Origin: Prunella strophiata
Lineage: Eukaryota; Chordata; Aves; Passeriformes; Prunellidae
Assembly (NCBI GenBank): GCA_036583965.1
Contig: JAZBQD010000015.1
Coordinates: 84,519,309 to 84,583,308 of the forward strand
Length of the DNA: 64,000 bases
Direction of reading: 5' to 3'
Under the pieces are notes generated by a model, which searched no databases, had not been told where the DNA came from, and saw only the letters and a program-made list of their open reading frames with translations. This document shows, piece after piece, positions 27,921 to 41,630 of this stretch (its first letter is position 1; every line of letters begins with the position of its first letter). A program made the position numbers and the translations under genes.

Positions 27921-29544
27921 AAAACTGAAAGATTGATCCAACACAGTGTGGATCTAACCATGGGCTTTGTAGGTGGGTGCTGAGCCTCATCCAGATTCTT
28001 TCCATGCTTCCCTGTGGAGTTTCTGTAATTTGTTGTGAGATACACAGAATCAGAACTGAGATCTGTTGAGATACAGCAGACTAAGTCTGTCCCTGCCAGT
28101 GCAGATGTGCCAGTAATATAAGAAAGCTTTCATGCAGCTTAGAAGTGCTTGTAAATGTTTTGACTGTCCAAGCCCTTGTAGCCCTTGCTTTGGACTGATG
28201 CTTCAACTTCTGATGGGTTTATTGCAGTCAGGGGTAAGATTCTTTTGACCTTTTCCCAAGTAGATGCTAAAGTAAAATCACAATAGTGTCAAGTATCATG
28301 ATACACTGTGGATGAAAAGTGTGTGGGTTTCAGGAACAAGTTCTGCAGATGTCTCTCTCTCTTTCTCTACTTCATGCTGCTCAACAATCTGATTTTACTG
28401 AGTTGTCCAAACTGTCTCTGTGTCTTCCCCTTTTGGTAGAGACTACAGTGCAAAATGTCACAGGGTTATTCTAGTCTCCATCTTCTTCTCAATAAGGGCT
28501 ACAGCATAATTTCTGACATCTTTTCCATTTCAGGGAAGTACATTCTCTCGCTGAAGGAACACACATGGCACGTGGGTTGGTTCAGCCATCTGAAAAGGTG
28601 TCACTGGCTGGGGGGGTTTGTCCATGTGAGGGCAGTGGGGAGATGTGGTGGATGCAGAAGGAAGCATGAATAGCTCTGCAACCCTCTCAGCACTGAATGT
28701 CCAATAATTTTCATATTCTTTAGTACTCAGTATGTATTCAAACATAAGGTTAGAACACCAGCCATCCTGGCTAGGTATGTCAAATTAGGCAAAGTAGAGA
28801 ACAAATTCTGCTAATTTTATTGGAGTCAACCTCCCATGGACACTTGGCAAGGCAACTGTTCAGGTGTAACTCCCTATAATCTCAGAAATAATGTCTCCTT
28901 CCTTGTGTGTTACTGTAGTTCAAACGAGGAAAGTCTAAAAGCAGAGATGATGGTGTTTAAGGTCATGCCACCAAATTGTTGCATCTAATGCATAATACCA
29001 GTCATGTCTTCTATAACTCTAAAGTCAGTAATGTAAGAATAACTTGAGTTCATTTCACTTAGCAATCTGAGTTAATGGTTGCTGTGTGTGACCTACATTG
29101 AATTACCTACAAGTAAGGCAGGTTTGTGGATCTGAGGTGCAGGAACCTTGTGGCATGTAGGTCTTTCTACTGTGATTCAGACAGTCATGTCAAGAATGTG
29201 ATCTCTTTTTGAGGGGAGAGTATACAGCTTAAACTTGGTTAAGAGGCTCTCCAGGGAAGAGTAGACTGCAGTACATTCAAAAGTAGTGTGTGCCCCCATT
29301 AAGCCATCCTTTGTTACTGTACAGGATAAGTCATAAATAGTTTATTTGTTCCTTGGCAATTTCATATTTCATGTAAGAACAGAAGAACATATATGCAATG
29401 GCACTTTTATGAGATCAACATTTAATCCCTGAAAATGATTTAGTAAGCATCAAGGATTCCCAAATACCAGTGGTCTTACCAGTCCAAGCAAACTCGTGAA
29501 AGTTAATAAAAAATCTGGCCTTTCCATCAATGGCTAGGAATGTA

Positions 29545-29574
29545 TCACAAAATCACAAAATATTCTGAGTTGGA
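29545..29574 (-). mobile_element. Tiny CR1 3'-tail relic
   Basis: The stretch reading TCACAAAATCACAAAATATT followed by CTGAGTTGGA resembles the reverse complement of the CR1-type tail also seen on the SINE at 31834. The match stops after about 30 bp, so this is either a severely truncated insertion or a chance resemblance. Confidence 0.45.
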
Positions 29575-30366
29575 TATACACACTTACACATATTCTTATA
29601 CAAGTAGATGGGGTTATTATGGTGGCTTCTCATTCTGTGCTGTGGAAGGCAGTGTAGGCAGGTAAAATAAGAGGTGGCTCCTTCCTCACAGCTATTGCCT
29701 ACATAAGGAACAGACTCAGTAAGTGAATACAGAACAGTGAGTGAGTGAGAATGGGGAGGCCAGGATAACATGTAGGAATATGAGGGGAGCATGGCTGCTT
29801 AATCACAGCATTGTACTGGGGCTCCACAAGCTGAGATTTCTATGTGTTTCTATTAAGAGATTAGCTGATCTGCAGTATATCTAGGACATACCATTTCCTC
29901 TGTATTTTTTCAGTCTCACCATCTGCAACAGGGCATCAAGTTGATCATCTTCTATGTCAGAAGGCCACAGTCCCAGAGTGGGGCCAACCAGGCAATCTTG
30001 ATTTAAGGATTGGTGTCTCTGATGTCTCCTAGTCCCTGGACTTCCCAAAATTGCTTTGGGATGAAGAATCTCAACAGGCTTGCTTGCAACATTCTTTTGT
30101 TAGAAGACTTTGCCCTTACTTAAGATTGTCTGTGGATTTAATGTGAACTTGGAAAGCTAAAAGCAAAGGGTTAACCTCTTGATATAAACTCAGAAATGTT
30201 TAAAAGAAAGAATGAGGTTCAGCCTATCAAAGATACGCAGCATCTTCTGTGGCTGTTCCTTAGAGCTTTCCTAAGGCATCTCTCATCCCTGAAGCAAATG
30301 GGACAAGCAGTTGAGTGAACATTCTCCCTTTGGGATGCTGTCTTATAGAATGGACTTTTCTGTGTC

Positions 30367-30401
30367 TTTGCTTGTTTGTTTGCTTGCTTGTTTGTTTTGT
30401 T
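30367..30401. repeat. (TTTG/CTTG)n simple repeat
   Basis: An imperfect run of TTTG and CTTG units. Confidence 0.8.
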
Positions 30402-31833
30402 GACTTAGGCAATGAAAGGTAACTGAGCAGCACTTTGCTTTCCTATGTGCTCTCTTTCAACATTGGCCTAATAAGGCTATTGATAGAGTTGCTGATCTAA
30501 AGAGGTTACATCACTTCCAGGGGATATAAAGATACCGGATGTGTGTTAAGTTGGAGCTGTAGGGAGCTATCTCTGCTACTCAAGCAACTTTCTGCATTTT
30601 AAAGACTGTTACATTACGTTATGCTAAAGAGTTGAAGAGTACTGCCACCTAGTTCATCCTCCTACTCCAAGACAGGATCAGCTCTACTTATAGCATTCCT
30701 GACAGACACTTGTGTAACCAGTGCTTTAAGACTTCCAGCAAAGGGGGACTCCAACCTGCCTTTCCAAGTGAATTTTGAAGCTGAACATTTGTGGTATATG
30801 AGCTCATTACTTTTGTCTCCAGCTGCTTTTGAATGTTGATAAAAGATTAGTACCTAACTCTGTATAACAGCATGTTAGGTATTTAAAGGATGTCTTCATG
30901 CTTTCTGTTCTTTAGGCTGAGCCACCTATGTTCTCTCAGTCTTGCCTTGTAACTTGTGTTGTCCAGCAACATCACAGGTTCACCTTCAGCTCGTGGTTCT
31001 GTGTGGTTCTTACATGCTCTGTGCATCTAAACATTTGATGCTTTTGCCCAGCTTTCATTGTTCTGGTTGAACTGTATCCTCCAGTTTGTTCAGTTTGTCA
31101 GGACTATTCTAAGCTTGTCTTCAGTTATACTTAGTATTTTTCCCCAACTTACTGTAAGATGCCAGTTTACAAACACTTCTGCTGCATCACCTCTTCCATT
31201 AGCAAAAGTACTCCATCATCCAAGAGCCAGGTTGAAGAACCCTACAAGAATGATCCTTCAGATTTGGCTGAACTGCGGATAACTGCTCCCAGAAACAACT
31301 AATTATTGACAAGTCAAGATCACCTTACAGCTGTAGTACAGCTACTTGCAAGATCACCTTTTTGTAGTAATCATCAGTATTGATCACCAGTTTTCTCATC
31401 CATCTATATGCAGCTCCCTCTATGGTGAAACATTTAGAAAGACAGATTTTAATACATCATTTTATGAACTGAATTTAGTACTTTTCATATTTTTTTCACT
31501 TTTCATTATAATGCTTAGATTTTTTTTTTCCTAAAATTTTGCAGCTTAGTCTGAAACTACTTGCAGCTGCCAGTGGAACCATGTTTTGTGACATGTTGAT
31601 CTTAGACCATTCTTACCTGGTTTTACTCACTGTGAAGATGCACATACCTATACATGCACCTACTCTACATACTGCTTCCTGCAATTTATCATTTCACTTA
31701 TTGATTGTTGATTTATTAGCCTGTTATCCCTTCATAGATGGAAATTAGGTTGTTTTGACTAGATTTACTCAATGCATCCATGTTTGGTTTTTTTTACTTG
31801 TTTTTTAAATTTCCATTGTGTGCTTACAAATAA

Positions 31834-31978
31834 TTTCACAGATTCACAGAATAATCTGAGTTGGAAGGGACCCACAAGGTGCATCAAGCTCAACTGTTAA
31901 GTGAATGGCCCATACAGAGATCAAACCCACAGCCTTGGCATTATTAACACCATGCCCCAACTAACTGAGCTAATTAGC
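31834..31978 (-). mobile_element. tRNA-Ile-derived SINE with CR1 tail (TguSINE1-like)
   Basis: Read on the minus strand, the right part (about 31905-31978) begins TTAGCTCAGTTAGTTGGGGC. It continues through GGTGTTAATAATGCCAAGG, with AAT at the anticodon position, and GTGGGTTTGATC. This is recognisably tRNA-Ile: a D-arm/A-box, an anticodon arm of isoleucine type and a degraded T-arm/B-box (GGTTTGATCTC against the usual GGTTCGATCCC). After about 70 nt it passes into GTCCCTTCCAACTCAG and a terminus ending ATTCTGTGAATC, which is a CR1 3' tail. The tRNA-head plus CR1-tail structure fits a SINE mobilised by CR1 machinery, as described for songbirds. The element lacks the tRNA acceptor stem, the copy is diverged, and it is not a functional tRNA gene. 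The subfamily name is from memory. Confidence 0.85.
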
Positions 31979-34900
31979 TACATAAGAGTTTTTTCTGGGA
32001 AATTAAAGTAAAAGCAAATGGCTCATAGTTTCTGTGGCTTCCTAGCTCTGGGGTTTTTTCTCCATTTCCAAAAATAAGCACTCTGACCTTTTTGAAACAT
32101 TTGGTACCTTACTTGTCCTCCGTGAACTCTTGAAGACAACTGATAACAGCCTTGAGATTCCTTCTGCTCATTCCTGAAGTGCTTTAGGGCAAAGTTCATG
32201 TCTTGGACAATTTGAGAACGTTTGGTTTACTCTGATGCACCCTGTGAATTCCCTGTTCTGAGCTGAGATCTTATTCCTTTTTTGTTGATACTAATTCCTG
32301 CTAGTGGGAGGATTGTTTGGCCTTTTTTAGTAAAGTCATAGCAAAAATGGTATTTTGATCTTCCTAGTGTAATGCCTCAGTGGCTTGCTTTCCTTTCTTG
32401 AATGGCAGACCAATAATTTTGTTTTACTGACAGAATGATGCATTTCATTTTGTGCCCTGACTTTTTAATCTTCATGCCCACAGGATGTTTTATTGCACGA
32501 TGCTCATATTTTCTCACTGTAGGAGGTGTGCACTATGCATACTTCCTAGCACATACACATTTTTTATTTTCATAAAGAGCAACCATAATATTAAGGGGGA
32601 AACATGCCAAACATGGCAGCTAGAGTTTTCCAAATGAATGCTCATTTTGATAGCTGTAAAGTTCTGGCCAGTGCACTTCATTGGCATATGTTGTCATCTT
32701 TTGGCTAGTTTCAATACTGCTGAAATATTTTTCCCATTGTTCCATTCAAAATAACCAGGAAAACCTCACCTACAAGATTCAGACTCTTTGTCTCTCATTG
32801 TGGTCCAAATATATTACCTGCACAAAGGGGATCTGGCAAGAGAAAAGTTTAACAGCCTGACAGTTTTCCAGTGTGTTAACAGTAGTTTAATCTGCTGGCC
32901 AGTAGTGCTCCTTACTCTTAAGACTTTCTCTGAGTTGACTTTCCAAGGCAGCAGCTCTCAGAAAAATTATGAGAACAGGTTTCTTGTGGCTGTCTGTGTG
33001 GAACCACTCTGTCCTCAGGGAGGGAAAGTGGTGGATTTCTGCATCTCCAAAGCAAATCCAGTTAGCCAGATTAAGGCTCGTAAAACCTGACAATTCTGAG
33101 AGGAAAAGTAACTTATGAACTGGAAGGACATAGCAAACAACACTTAATTGTGCAAGTGACTGCAGGGTTTTCACCAGCTTTGACAGATACTGTAAGCAGC
33201 CCCATTGAGAATCCCCCTCTATTTGCACACACAGAGCTACAGATGGTTTTGAGTTGACTTCTGGTGCTGCAGGCTGACCAGTGGAGCGGGTGCTTTTAAT
33301 GTATTGCTTTTCTTAAAAAAAAAAAAAAAGGCAAGTGATTTCTTTTAACTACTGCTTTTCATTTTAAAGCCCCTCTTGTCTTCTAGTCTCAGGTTAACTC
33401 AGCAGTTCCTGCTGACTTCTTGTCCCCATCCTGTTTTCTCCTGGTTTGTGCTTAGTTTATCAGTTCAGAAAGCAGCATATTTGGTTATCCTGATGTTGTC
33501 TCTCCACTCTCCCCTGCCCTGTCCACTCTGTATTGGATGAGTTGCTTTTTCCTGCCACAGCCTGTTTTGGTTTCCAGGACTGCTGTACCATTGTGCAGTA
33601 AAGAAGGGTGACTGGCAGTGTGGGTGGATGGGAGGGTAACTTGGAAGAAAGGTAACTCAAAGGGTCTGTGCCTGCACTTGTCCAAGCTCCCTCTCTCTCA
33701 TCAATTTTCTGTGGGACCTTGGACAAGTCATTTTGGTTCTTATCTGAGTCCAGGGCCATGTCCATCTTTACTTTAACTCACAACAAGTGTAAAAGGGCCT
33801 TAACACCTACTTCCTGGGCCTGGTGAGGACAAAACCACTAATCTCAGTGAAGAAATCTATACAAGAGTCTAAAACAGCATTCAGGCCTTCCCATGCACTT
33901 GTCTGTCATCTAGGCCCTGATTTCTGCTAGTGCTCAGTGGAGATACATCTAAATCAGCTGTCACTACCATCCATCTTCATTTCTTAGGAGAATGAATTGT
34001 TTTAAATTCTCATATAAATTCCCTTTTTACTTGATTATGAAATATGTTTTAATTTGACAGCAATGTTATTTTTAGTAATACTTTTTGTAGCCTTTAGTAT
34101 TAACATCTAGTTGGCAGAAAAAACTGCTAAATATTTATACTTCTTGTCTTTGATCTTTCACTCAGAAGAACTGAAAAGGTATCACACTTAACATTTTTAT
34201 CATAAATATTTTAGAAAGCATTTTAAAGAGTCCAAATTCGCCTCTCGTGTTGGATTTGTTGGGAATGTTGGGATGGGTTGTCACTTTTAAGTACAGGTAG
34301 CTTTCCAGTGGTTGGAAAGTTTAGGGTGATCCTGCTGTGGCTAAGGGCCAGGAATGGAGTTGTTAACATCATGGTTTGCTAGGAGGAGGACCAAAGCTTC
34401 TTGCACCCTCTTAATCGCACGTGGTGGCTCAGAGGGAGATGAATACAATGTCTTCACACAAGAAGTAAAACTCTACAAAGTGTGTCTTCCTGAGCTGCTC
34501 TTTGCAAACAGGTTGTGTCCCTCATCCTCTCCAGCATAGACAGTTGCCCTGGAAGGGCACAACAGGGTTGTCAATGAGATGCCCAAGTCACAAAGTTCTG
34601 CCAACACCACAGAGCCTGTTGCTGCCGGAGATACCTTCTTCCACCGCTAAATTACCAGGGATTTAGGAGGTCAAGGAAAATGTGGAGAAAGCAGGAGAGC
34701 CAGCAATGGCAGAAAATATGTTGATTTATTATGGGTTTACTCACTGAAAATGTGACTTTTTCTAAGAATTTCCTGGTTGGTAGCCAAAATGCTTCAGCTG
34801 CCAGCAAGTACCAGGACTTCCAGGTAATGTGTGCTTCTGTTCTCCTTGGTATGTCAATACCAGCTATGCCAGCCAAGTTTCTTTTCCAGAGAGGGAGCGA

Positions 34901-37900
34901 TCCATCATAGGAACTTTTTGCCTTGACCTCTCATGGGAAATGCAGTCCTGCCATGGTTTCTGAAATAAACAGGGAAGGAAAAAGTCAGAAAGCTTAGATG
35001 GCAGTTCCCCAAGGATATAATACCCAAATCGAGTTATTTTGTTCTTTTGTTTGGCCAGTTAGAGAGTGTTTAAGTCTCCAGTGGTCAATTTTTAAACAAA
35101 TAATGAAAAGTATTGCTCCTTGCATTCTATTTTGGTGAAAACAAGATTAGACTTTGAAAAGCCTTTGACATGAACCTTCTTCAGTCAAACCCAGGGAAAG
35201 TGAAGCAAAAGAAAACCCTGTGCTGTTCACAGAACAGGTATTCTGTTCTGTCTCGTGCTGGGACTATCGTTTTTTCTCTCTTACTTTCAGCATCCAATTA
35301 TTTTTCTATGTTTAGTACATAAAAATAAGTCTCAAGTACTTTACCAATCAACCTTCTCTAATTTGCCACTGCAAGTGGATAGAAGTTATTTGCTGGATTT
35401 TGTATATATGTATCAGAAATGTTTCTTTCTCCCATCTTTATTTCACCTGTGTAGTCCTTGTATCCTGTCATGGTGATAACTCTGAAGAAAAAATAGGGGT
35501 TTGTACCCTATTCTGAGTCTCACAGGTTTGCACATGTTCTGATCTTTATGTGCATGGCTTTCTTTCACTGCTCAAAGGTTGAGCCTTGGGAAGTTAAAAG
35601 ACTTATTCCATGCATAGTGTTGAATTTATGTGACATGGTGAGTGCTCTGCGGTTACTCTGCTCAAAGTTAATCAAGTCTTGAAGATATTCAGCCTCTAGC
35701 CTACTCTTGAATCTTCCAAGATTTAGAGTAAGTTTTTGAACTGAATCGCTCAATGGACTGGTGAGCCCCTAACAACATAAGAGGCCCAGTGTGAAGTGAA
35801 TGCACAAAGTTCACCTTGCAAGAGGGACAGCTCTCAGTCACATCCAGCTTTAAATCCACATGAAATGGATTCATCAGTATTGTCATTGATCAAATATGAT
35901 GGGAATTCTGTTCCCTGAGTTTGATAGATGATTTTCCCAAAGAGATGGATGTTGGAGGACAAGCAGTCATCACCAATGCTGGAATCCATCCCCTTGAGAA
36001 ATGGTTTCATACCTGCTTTACAACCATTGATCATCGCCTTCTTCAAGGAATCAAGGAGTCACTGTCTTTAAAATGAAAAGAAAAAACACAATCCCAAATC
36101 CCAAGGCTTTGTAGGTTTTTTCTGCCCTTTGGTGGCAGCAAAATTCTGTGTCGCAGTTAGCTTATGATCTTGTGAGTACTCTAGATTTTTTTTTTTTAGT
36201 ATAATGGAGAATAATACTTTTCTTCTTCACCCTAGTGGTATCTCATTGCTGCCTGCATGTAATGGATTCCATTACTTCTGATGCTGTGAGACTTAAGAGC
36301 TTTTTAACAGGAAGTGCTTGGATCTGAGATGGGTTATCTGTATCCTTGGCTGGTTACTGAGAGTATGCACAAGGGAAATACACTCTCAGTTTCTTGTATA
36401 ACTCAGTCTGTTTACAAGGTTCCCTCTGCTTGGGAGCTGGCAGGAGAGAGCCCTGCACTGCTCACAGGTAGTTCTTTTGTTGGCCTCTGTCAACAAACCA
36501 AGGTGATCTGCTGAAATAAGAAAATGTCTTTATGGGCCAAAGTGCTCTGCCAAAGCACAACTAATTGCTTGAACTGTTCCATTAAACATTTAGTGAGTAC
36601 CTTAACAGCCAGGAAACTTTCAAGTGGAGCCTGGGAAAAGATTTTTTTTCAGTATTTATCTATTTGTATCTGTTCTTGCATGCAAGAAATAGCTGATAGA
36701 TTTAGGCAGAAAAGGAAAATAATCATCAAAGCTTTTGAATTAATCCAACGTTTTTCAATACTGGACAATGGCTTAGATTGTCCTTATAGCTATCTAACAG
36801 TGTCCAGTGACTGAGAAGCTGAGAGTGCTTTCATTTTTCATCCATTTTTCACTATCTAAACTAGAAGGTGTTATTTATGTCTTTTGTCATTGTATCCCAT
36901 ACTGTTCTCTTTATCTCTCAATAATCTGGCTATTAACAGAATTTTTACTTTTTTTTTTTTTCTACATGAAGAGAGAAGCTTAAAATAGAATTAATACTAA
37001 AGAAAGAATGAAAAGGTCAAGCAGGTTTCAGGTTTGGTATTCAGATACAGATTTCACCAAGTCCAATTAGAAAAGAGCAAAAAATCCATTACTGTCTCAG
37101 TTTTGTGAAATAGAAGAACAATATTTCAGTCCAATCATCAGTCAGTGAACATGCATCTCTTTTGAAGTGACCACCAAAAAAATCCAATAAAGTTGACCCT
37201 CTCAACATGCATGTATTGGGCTGAACTATTTTTGAAGCTGGACCACCCTTCTGCCAGGTGTCAGCTGAAGAAGGTATGCAAGAGAAATCACCATTTCCTG
37301 CTTTCTGTGGGTTTAAAACAATTCTTTCATCTGGTGGTGATCTAATGCCTTTCACTGGCATCAAAATCACCTTAAACAACAACATGTCCCTTTTTAAGAA
37401 TATGCTGTGTACAATGTGCTCTGCCAGAGAGATGAAGTATTAGCATTTGAAAGGACAGATGAGAATGCATATTTTGGAAAGACCTTTGTTCAGAGAATTA
37501 CTGCTATATTCTATGTGCATATCACCATGGTAATTGAAATATTTGCCACTGATGAGAAGGTATACAGCACAAGCCTTTTGCCATTTTCCATGATGTGGTT
37601 TCTAGCAAAGAGTGCTATTTGTCAGCTTAAAATTTATGGTAGGATATTTAGCAGTTGTGCCTACTGTCATAGAGATGGATGTGGTTTGAAAGCATGAAAC
37701 AAAAAGGAACAGGTAATGACATCTTCTTCTTGCAGTTTAATATTCTTCCCCATTTCCACTTAAAATGTGAACCATTCTGGAACTGCTGGAGCCACAAAGC
37801 AAAACCAAAGCTGTGCTCTCTGCATGGCTTTGTCAATTAGGATGCTCGTAACATGAAACAGTTTATTCCTTTCTTCCCATCATCACTGCTTTCAGGACAC

Positions 37901-40900
37901 TGTGGCAAACAAAACAAGCCTTTCTCTTCCCTGAGGTCATTCTGTGCATGTGATCTCTATGAAGGGTGTAGCAGCCACTGAGTACTGTGTGAAGGTTTAT
38001 GTAAGAGAATTGCATGGTGAATCTTATGAAGGCATATAGGATACACATTTCCATGGCAGGGATATCCTCAAGGAACCTCATTAACATGACTCACTTAGCA
38101 GAGAGAAAAAAAATCCCAAATGTTTGCACTACCACGTGTGTAGATCTTGCATTTTAAATAGTATTCTGTAGGAAAAGGTGCAGTATAGATATCATGGTGA
38201 GTAGTACTGCTTAGTGAGCTGCTCAGGATACAAAAGGAATGGTACTCTTTTGCTCTTTCATGCTGTGGACAATTGTCATCTCTAGTTTTCTGTTCCTCAA
38301 AGTAAATCCAGCTCTCTAGAAAAATGTCTGGTTCTGTGTTGTCCTTACCACCTAAGAACAGGGGTAACCTCCATACAGAACTCTCTGTGCTTCTGTGCTT
38401 TATTTACGGGAGATGGAAAGTAGAACACAGTTAAAAGGTGAGGGGTTTCCTACTTAGTGCTGCCCCTTTTATCTCCCTCTTCCAGTACAGGATGGAGAAA
38501 TTTTCATTCTTGTTATGGTATTGCATGTGGAAGAGAGAAGTGCCAGGCATTTATTCTTTATGCAACATTTTGGTTACCAAATGACCCTGTGGTCAGTCTT
38601 ATGTAATGCCAGAGACAGGTTCCCTAGAACACTGAAGTGTTTTGCTGTTGGGATCAGCTTTCCAGCCAAGTCGCATTTAAAGCATCCTTCAGTGGTCTTC
38701 CATGCAGGGAAAGCTAACACGCATGTATCAATTTTTGTTGCCTAACACACCCTTTCATTCTAGATCATGTACCACTGTGAGGTTGCTTTCATATTGATCT
38801 TAATAGACTAGTGGCAGACTAAGACCCCTTAATTTCTTGTTCTGCTCAGGTGTGAGGCTGAAATAAACCAAACATATACACTGACCTTCAGATGGACCCA
38901 CACAGTGACTCTGACCTGGCAGGGACCAGCTCCCTAGCACATGAAGGCAGCTGAGTGCTGATTCCTGAAAATCATGAGGCAAAGCTCTTTCCTCCAGAAA
39001 TGATATGAAAGAGCATTAGGCATTATTTCGCTCCAGTGTTTGTCCACAGTCTGTATCCCTGTTTCCTCCTGTGGCATCAGAACAAACCCCTGTCTCCCTT
39101 CTCCCTTTGAGCAGTGCTCCACTGTGTTCACTGCGCTTCATTACCTGCAAGCCGCAGGCTGGTGCAGAGGAGACTTGTGACACTGAGATCAGCTGAAGCC
39201 TAATGGCAGAGGGGCCCGCGTGACTGCAACCGCACACACTTGTCTGGCGGTGCACTTTAGGTAAATAAACATTCTACATTTTTTTCCTCTTTCTTGTCTT
39301 CTTTTTTTACCCTGTGCAGCTGCTGTTGCAGGTTTTGGCCTCAAAATTTTGTTTCTCAGGCTAGAGAGCCGCCGCTTCTGTATCATCAGGCTGCAGCATG
39401 ACATGCAGCAGAGACTTCATTATGCATAAGCAGAGCCATTGCTAAGGTAGGCAAACACTCTGTGGCTCTGCAGAGCAAAAGGGAAGTGAGAAACGGCATG
39501 AGCAAAGGTATTATTTGCTGACAATAATTGTTTGCAGTTGCAGCTAATGGCAGGGATTAATCACAGTGTCTTAATACTTTATGTGGGAGCAGGGGAAATA
39601 TTAAGGGAGGGAAGAGCTGAGAAGTGCTTTTCCAAATCTCTCTTGAAAAGTTAGTAAGTAGTACTCTGGAAACAATGCTTAAGGTTTTGAAACTTGCAGT
39701 GTGTCTTTTATTGAAATAGCTTTGAACCTTTATACTCCTTCTTTCTAATTAGTAACAGATGCAAATAAACCTAGCTAAAAGGTGGGAGAAAAACGTAGCA
39801 TACAATGTAGCATCCATGTTATGTGGATTTATGTATATTTGGAGTCATTTTTTGCCTATAATTAAATCTAGATTAATTACATTTAATGCAATCCCCATTT
39901 TAGTTCTCTCTCACACCAATGCTTAACTTCAGCTGCAGCTAGCAGAACTCTAGTCCAGTGCTGTTCTCTACAACCTCTACCTTTCCTATTTTAAATACTT
40001 CCTAAAGCTACTGTTTTTCCACAACACCCACAAGAAACTATTGTGTCCTAGTCTGCCATATATAATTTGTGATGGAATGAACACGCTCTCTAGCATGTAT
40101 GGAGTGGGACGCAAAAACACCTAAGTCAGGAGTAATTGTCACTTCTAAACAGATTTTCAGCCAAAGCTATTAGCAAATGGTTTTGATCAAGTATATTCCT
40201 GTAGCATCTTTAAAAGCTGAAATACTACCAGCTCTAAGGATATTTGCCAACCTGGTTTTGAAAATAATTTCTGTTGAGCTCCAATGCATTATCCCTCTCT
40301 CTTACTCAAATTTTTCACTGGCAATGTAGCATCTGACCAAATCCTTGTTATTCCATTTATTTGCTTCCCCGAGGTTTGTCCTCTTGGCTGCTTTGAAGAG
40401 GTGGAGCAGAGCAGAGCAACACTTTCCCCACAGTTACACCTCCCCCTCTTTTCTCAAAGATTACTTTTCTGCAGCATTTAACCTGCACACAGGGAAAGCT
40501 CTTGGCTGGCTTTTAGCAGTTAGCTGCAGTCAGCTTAACACTTTATGAAATGCAGTTTGCCCTTTCAGGTGCTAGCCAGATTTAACTTGCTTTATCTTCA
40601 GAGAACACAAAAAAGGAGGAATGCTTTAATTAGAAGTAGCTTTTTTGTTGCAAACTGCCAGTGGGAGCAGGGGCAAACTTCCCACCCTTATTGGGTGGGA
40701 CAAAATTGGGATCAAACAACAATTCTGAGATTAAAATTACCTGTTCCTGTTCTTAGTACGATTTGAGGTTGAAATGAATATCTTGAGAGTTGTCTTTGTG
40801 CATGATCACATCTAACCTTAGATTTAATCAAATAATTATAAGCATAAATGTGGTTCTAACATGAAGCAATTTCCATGCTAGCAATTTTCATGAGGAGAGA

Positions 40901-41600
40901 TGACCCAAAGCTTTCTGACTGCCTTTGTGTGCCATTAAATGCAGAGTTCTGCCAGTCTGGAAGCTTCTTCTGCCTAGTACTGTCTGGTTTCCCATTACTT
41001 TTCCCCTCAGATTTTCTCTCTTTCATTGAAGTGAGTGTTCACCTTTGAAAGAAGCAGCTGTGTGGGCTCCATTTGAGACAAAAAAGGATGCCAAAACTGC
41101 CATTTAAATTCAGTAACACAGGCACTGCAATTACAGAGATGCCCTTGCAAAACTAGGTGCTCCTGCCTGCTTTTGATGGAGAGCAAGATTTTTTTCACTC
41201 TTACTCAACTTAATGGTTTGTCCTGATTTTTTATTAACTTGTCTTTGCCTAGCCAGCAACTTAAATACTTTTCTTTCCCCCATCATTCCCTTTTCTTTAT
41301 TCCTGTTCTTTGTTCTCCTTTGTCTCTTACTTTCCGTGGCACAGGGTAAGAATCCCTCCTCTGGGGGTTGTTTGCTCTGGTAAGAAGCTACCACACCACA
41401 ATGCAAGTTGAGGTATGAGGTGGACTTCAGCAAAGTCCTCTGCCAGAATTAAAATTCAGCTCAGTCCCGCCTCTCCGAACTGTGTATCTTAGCATTAAGG
41501 TGATTTTCAAGCAACAAGGGCAAAATTAGACCGCAAATAAAAATGATCCAGAGGCTAAGTGTTTGGCCTCATGTATTTGCATTTGCAGGCAGATGTATTT
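31979..41600. other. Distal part of the FARS2 last intron
   Basis: Unique-looking non-coding DNA with short poly(A)/poly(T) runs (for example 33315-33329 and 36188-36199) and an 8-bp-stem hairpin, TCCCACCC/GGGTGGGA, at 40680-40700. The block at about 39180-39640 differs from its surroundings and is discussed among the findings. No exon was recognised. Confidence 0.55.
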
Positions 41601-41630
41601 ATGAGTCCTCTTTTGGTTTGTGTTTTGCAG
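41601..41630 (+). other. FARS2: 3' splice site of the FARS2 last exon
   Basis: A pyrimidine-rich stretch, TCCTCTTTTGGTTTGTGTTTT, leads to GCAG with the cut after 41630. The reading frame that matches FARS2 begins immediately after this AG, with one base completing a codon from the previous exon, so intron phase is 1. The acceptor is strong by eye. Confidence 0.92.

Larger units (their letters stand above)
12263..31833. other. Long intronic stretch, mostly unique sequence
   Basis: About 19.6 kb with no gene and no large transposon that I recognise. It holds simple repeats at 13492, 22035, 27903 and 30367, an 11-bp-stem inverted repeat at 14000-14025, and a tiny CR1-tail relic at 29545. AT-rich homeodomain-like sites occur around 16765-16800 and 26370-26470. 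All open frames are short and unconvincing. Confidence 0.55.
1..41630 (+). other. FARS2: 3' portion of the last intron of FARS2
   Basis: This whole stretch lies upstream of the FARS2 terminal exon and is read as the end of its last intron, ending in a TTTTGCAG acceptor at 41630. The 5' splice site is outside the window, so the intron is at least 41.6 kb long. I looked for the preceding FARS2 exon, which in the family carries the motif around SFWLP and the start of the anticodon-binding domain, and did not recognise it. Large FARS2 introns are usual in vertebrates. The intron carries CR1 copies, one SINE and microsatellites, listed separately. That the preceding exon is off the left edge is an inference. 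Confidence 0.85.

Noticed and set aside
31905..31978. Possible tRNA-Ile gene
   Set aside because: The acceptor stem is missing, the B-box is degraded, and the tRNA body is fused to a CR1 tail, so it is a SINE head.
1..41600. Additional FARS2 exons
   Set aside because: I looked for text matching the penultimate exon and found none flanked by splice sites. A short exon could have been missed by eye.
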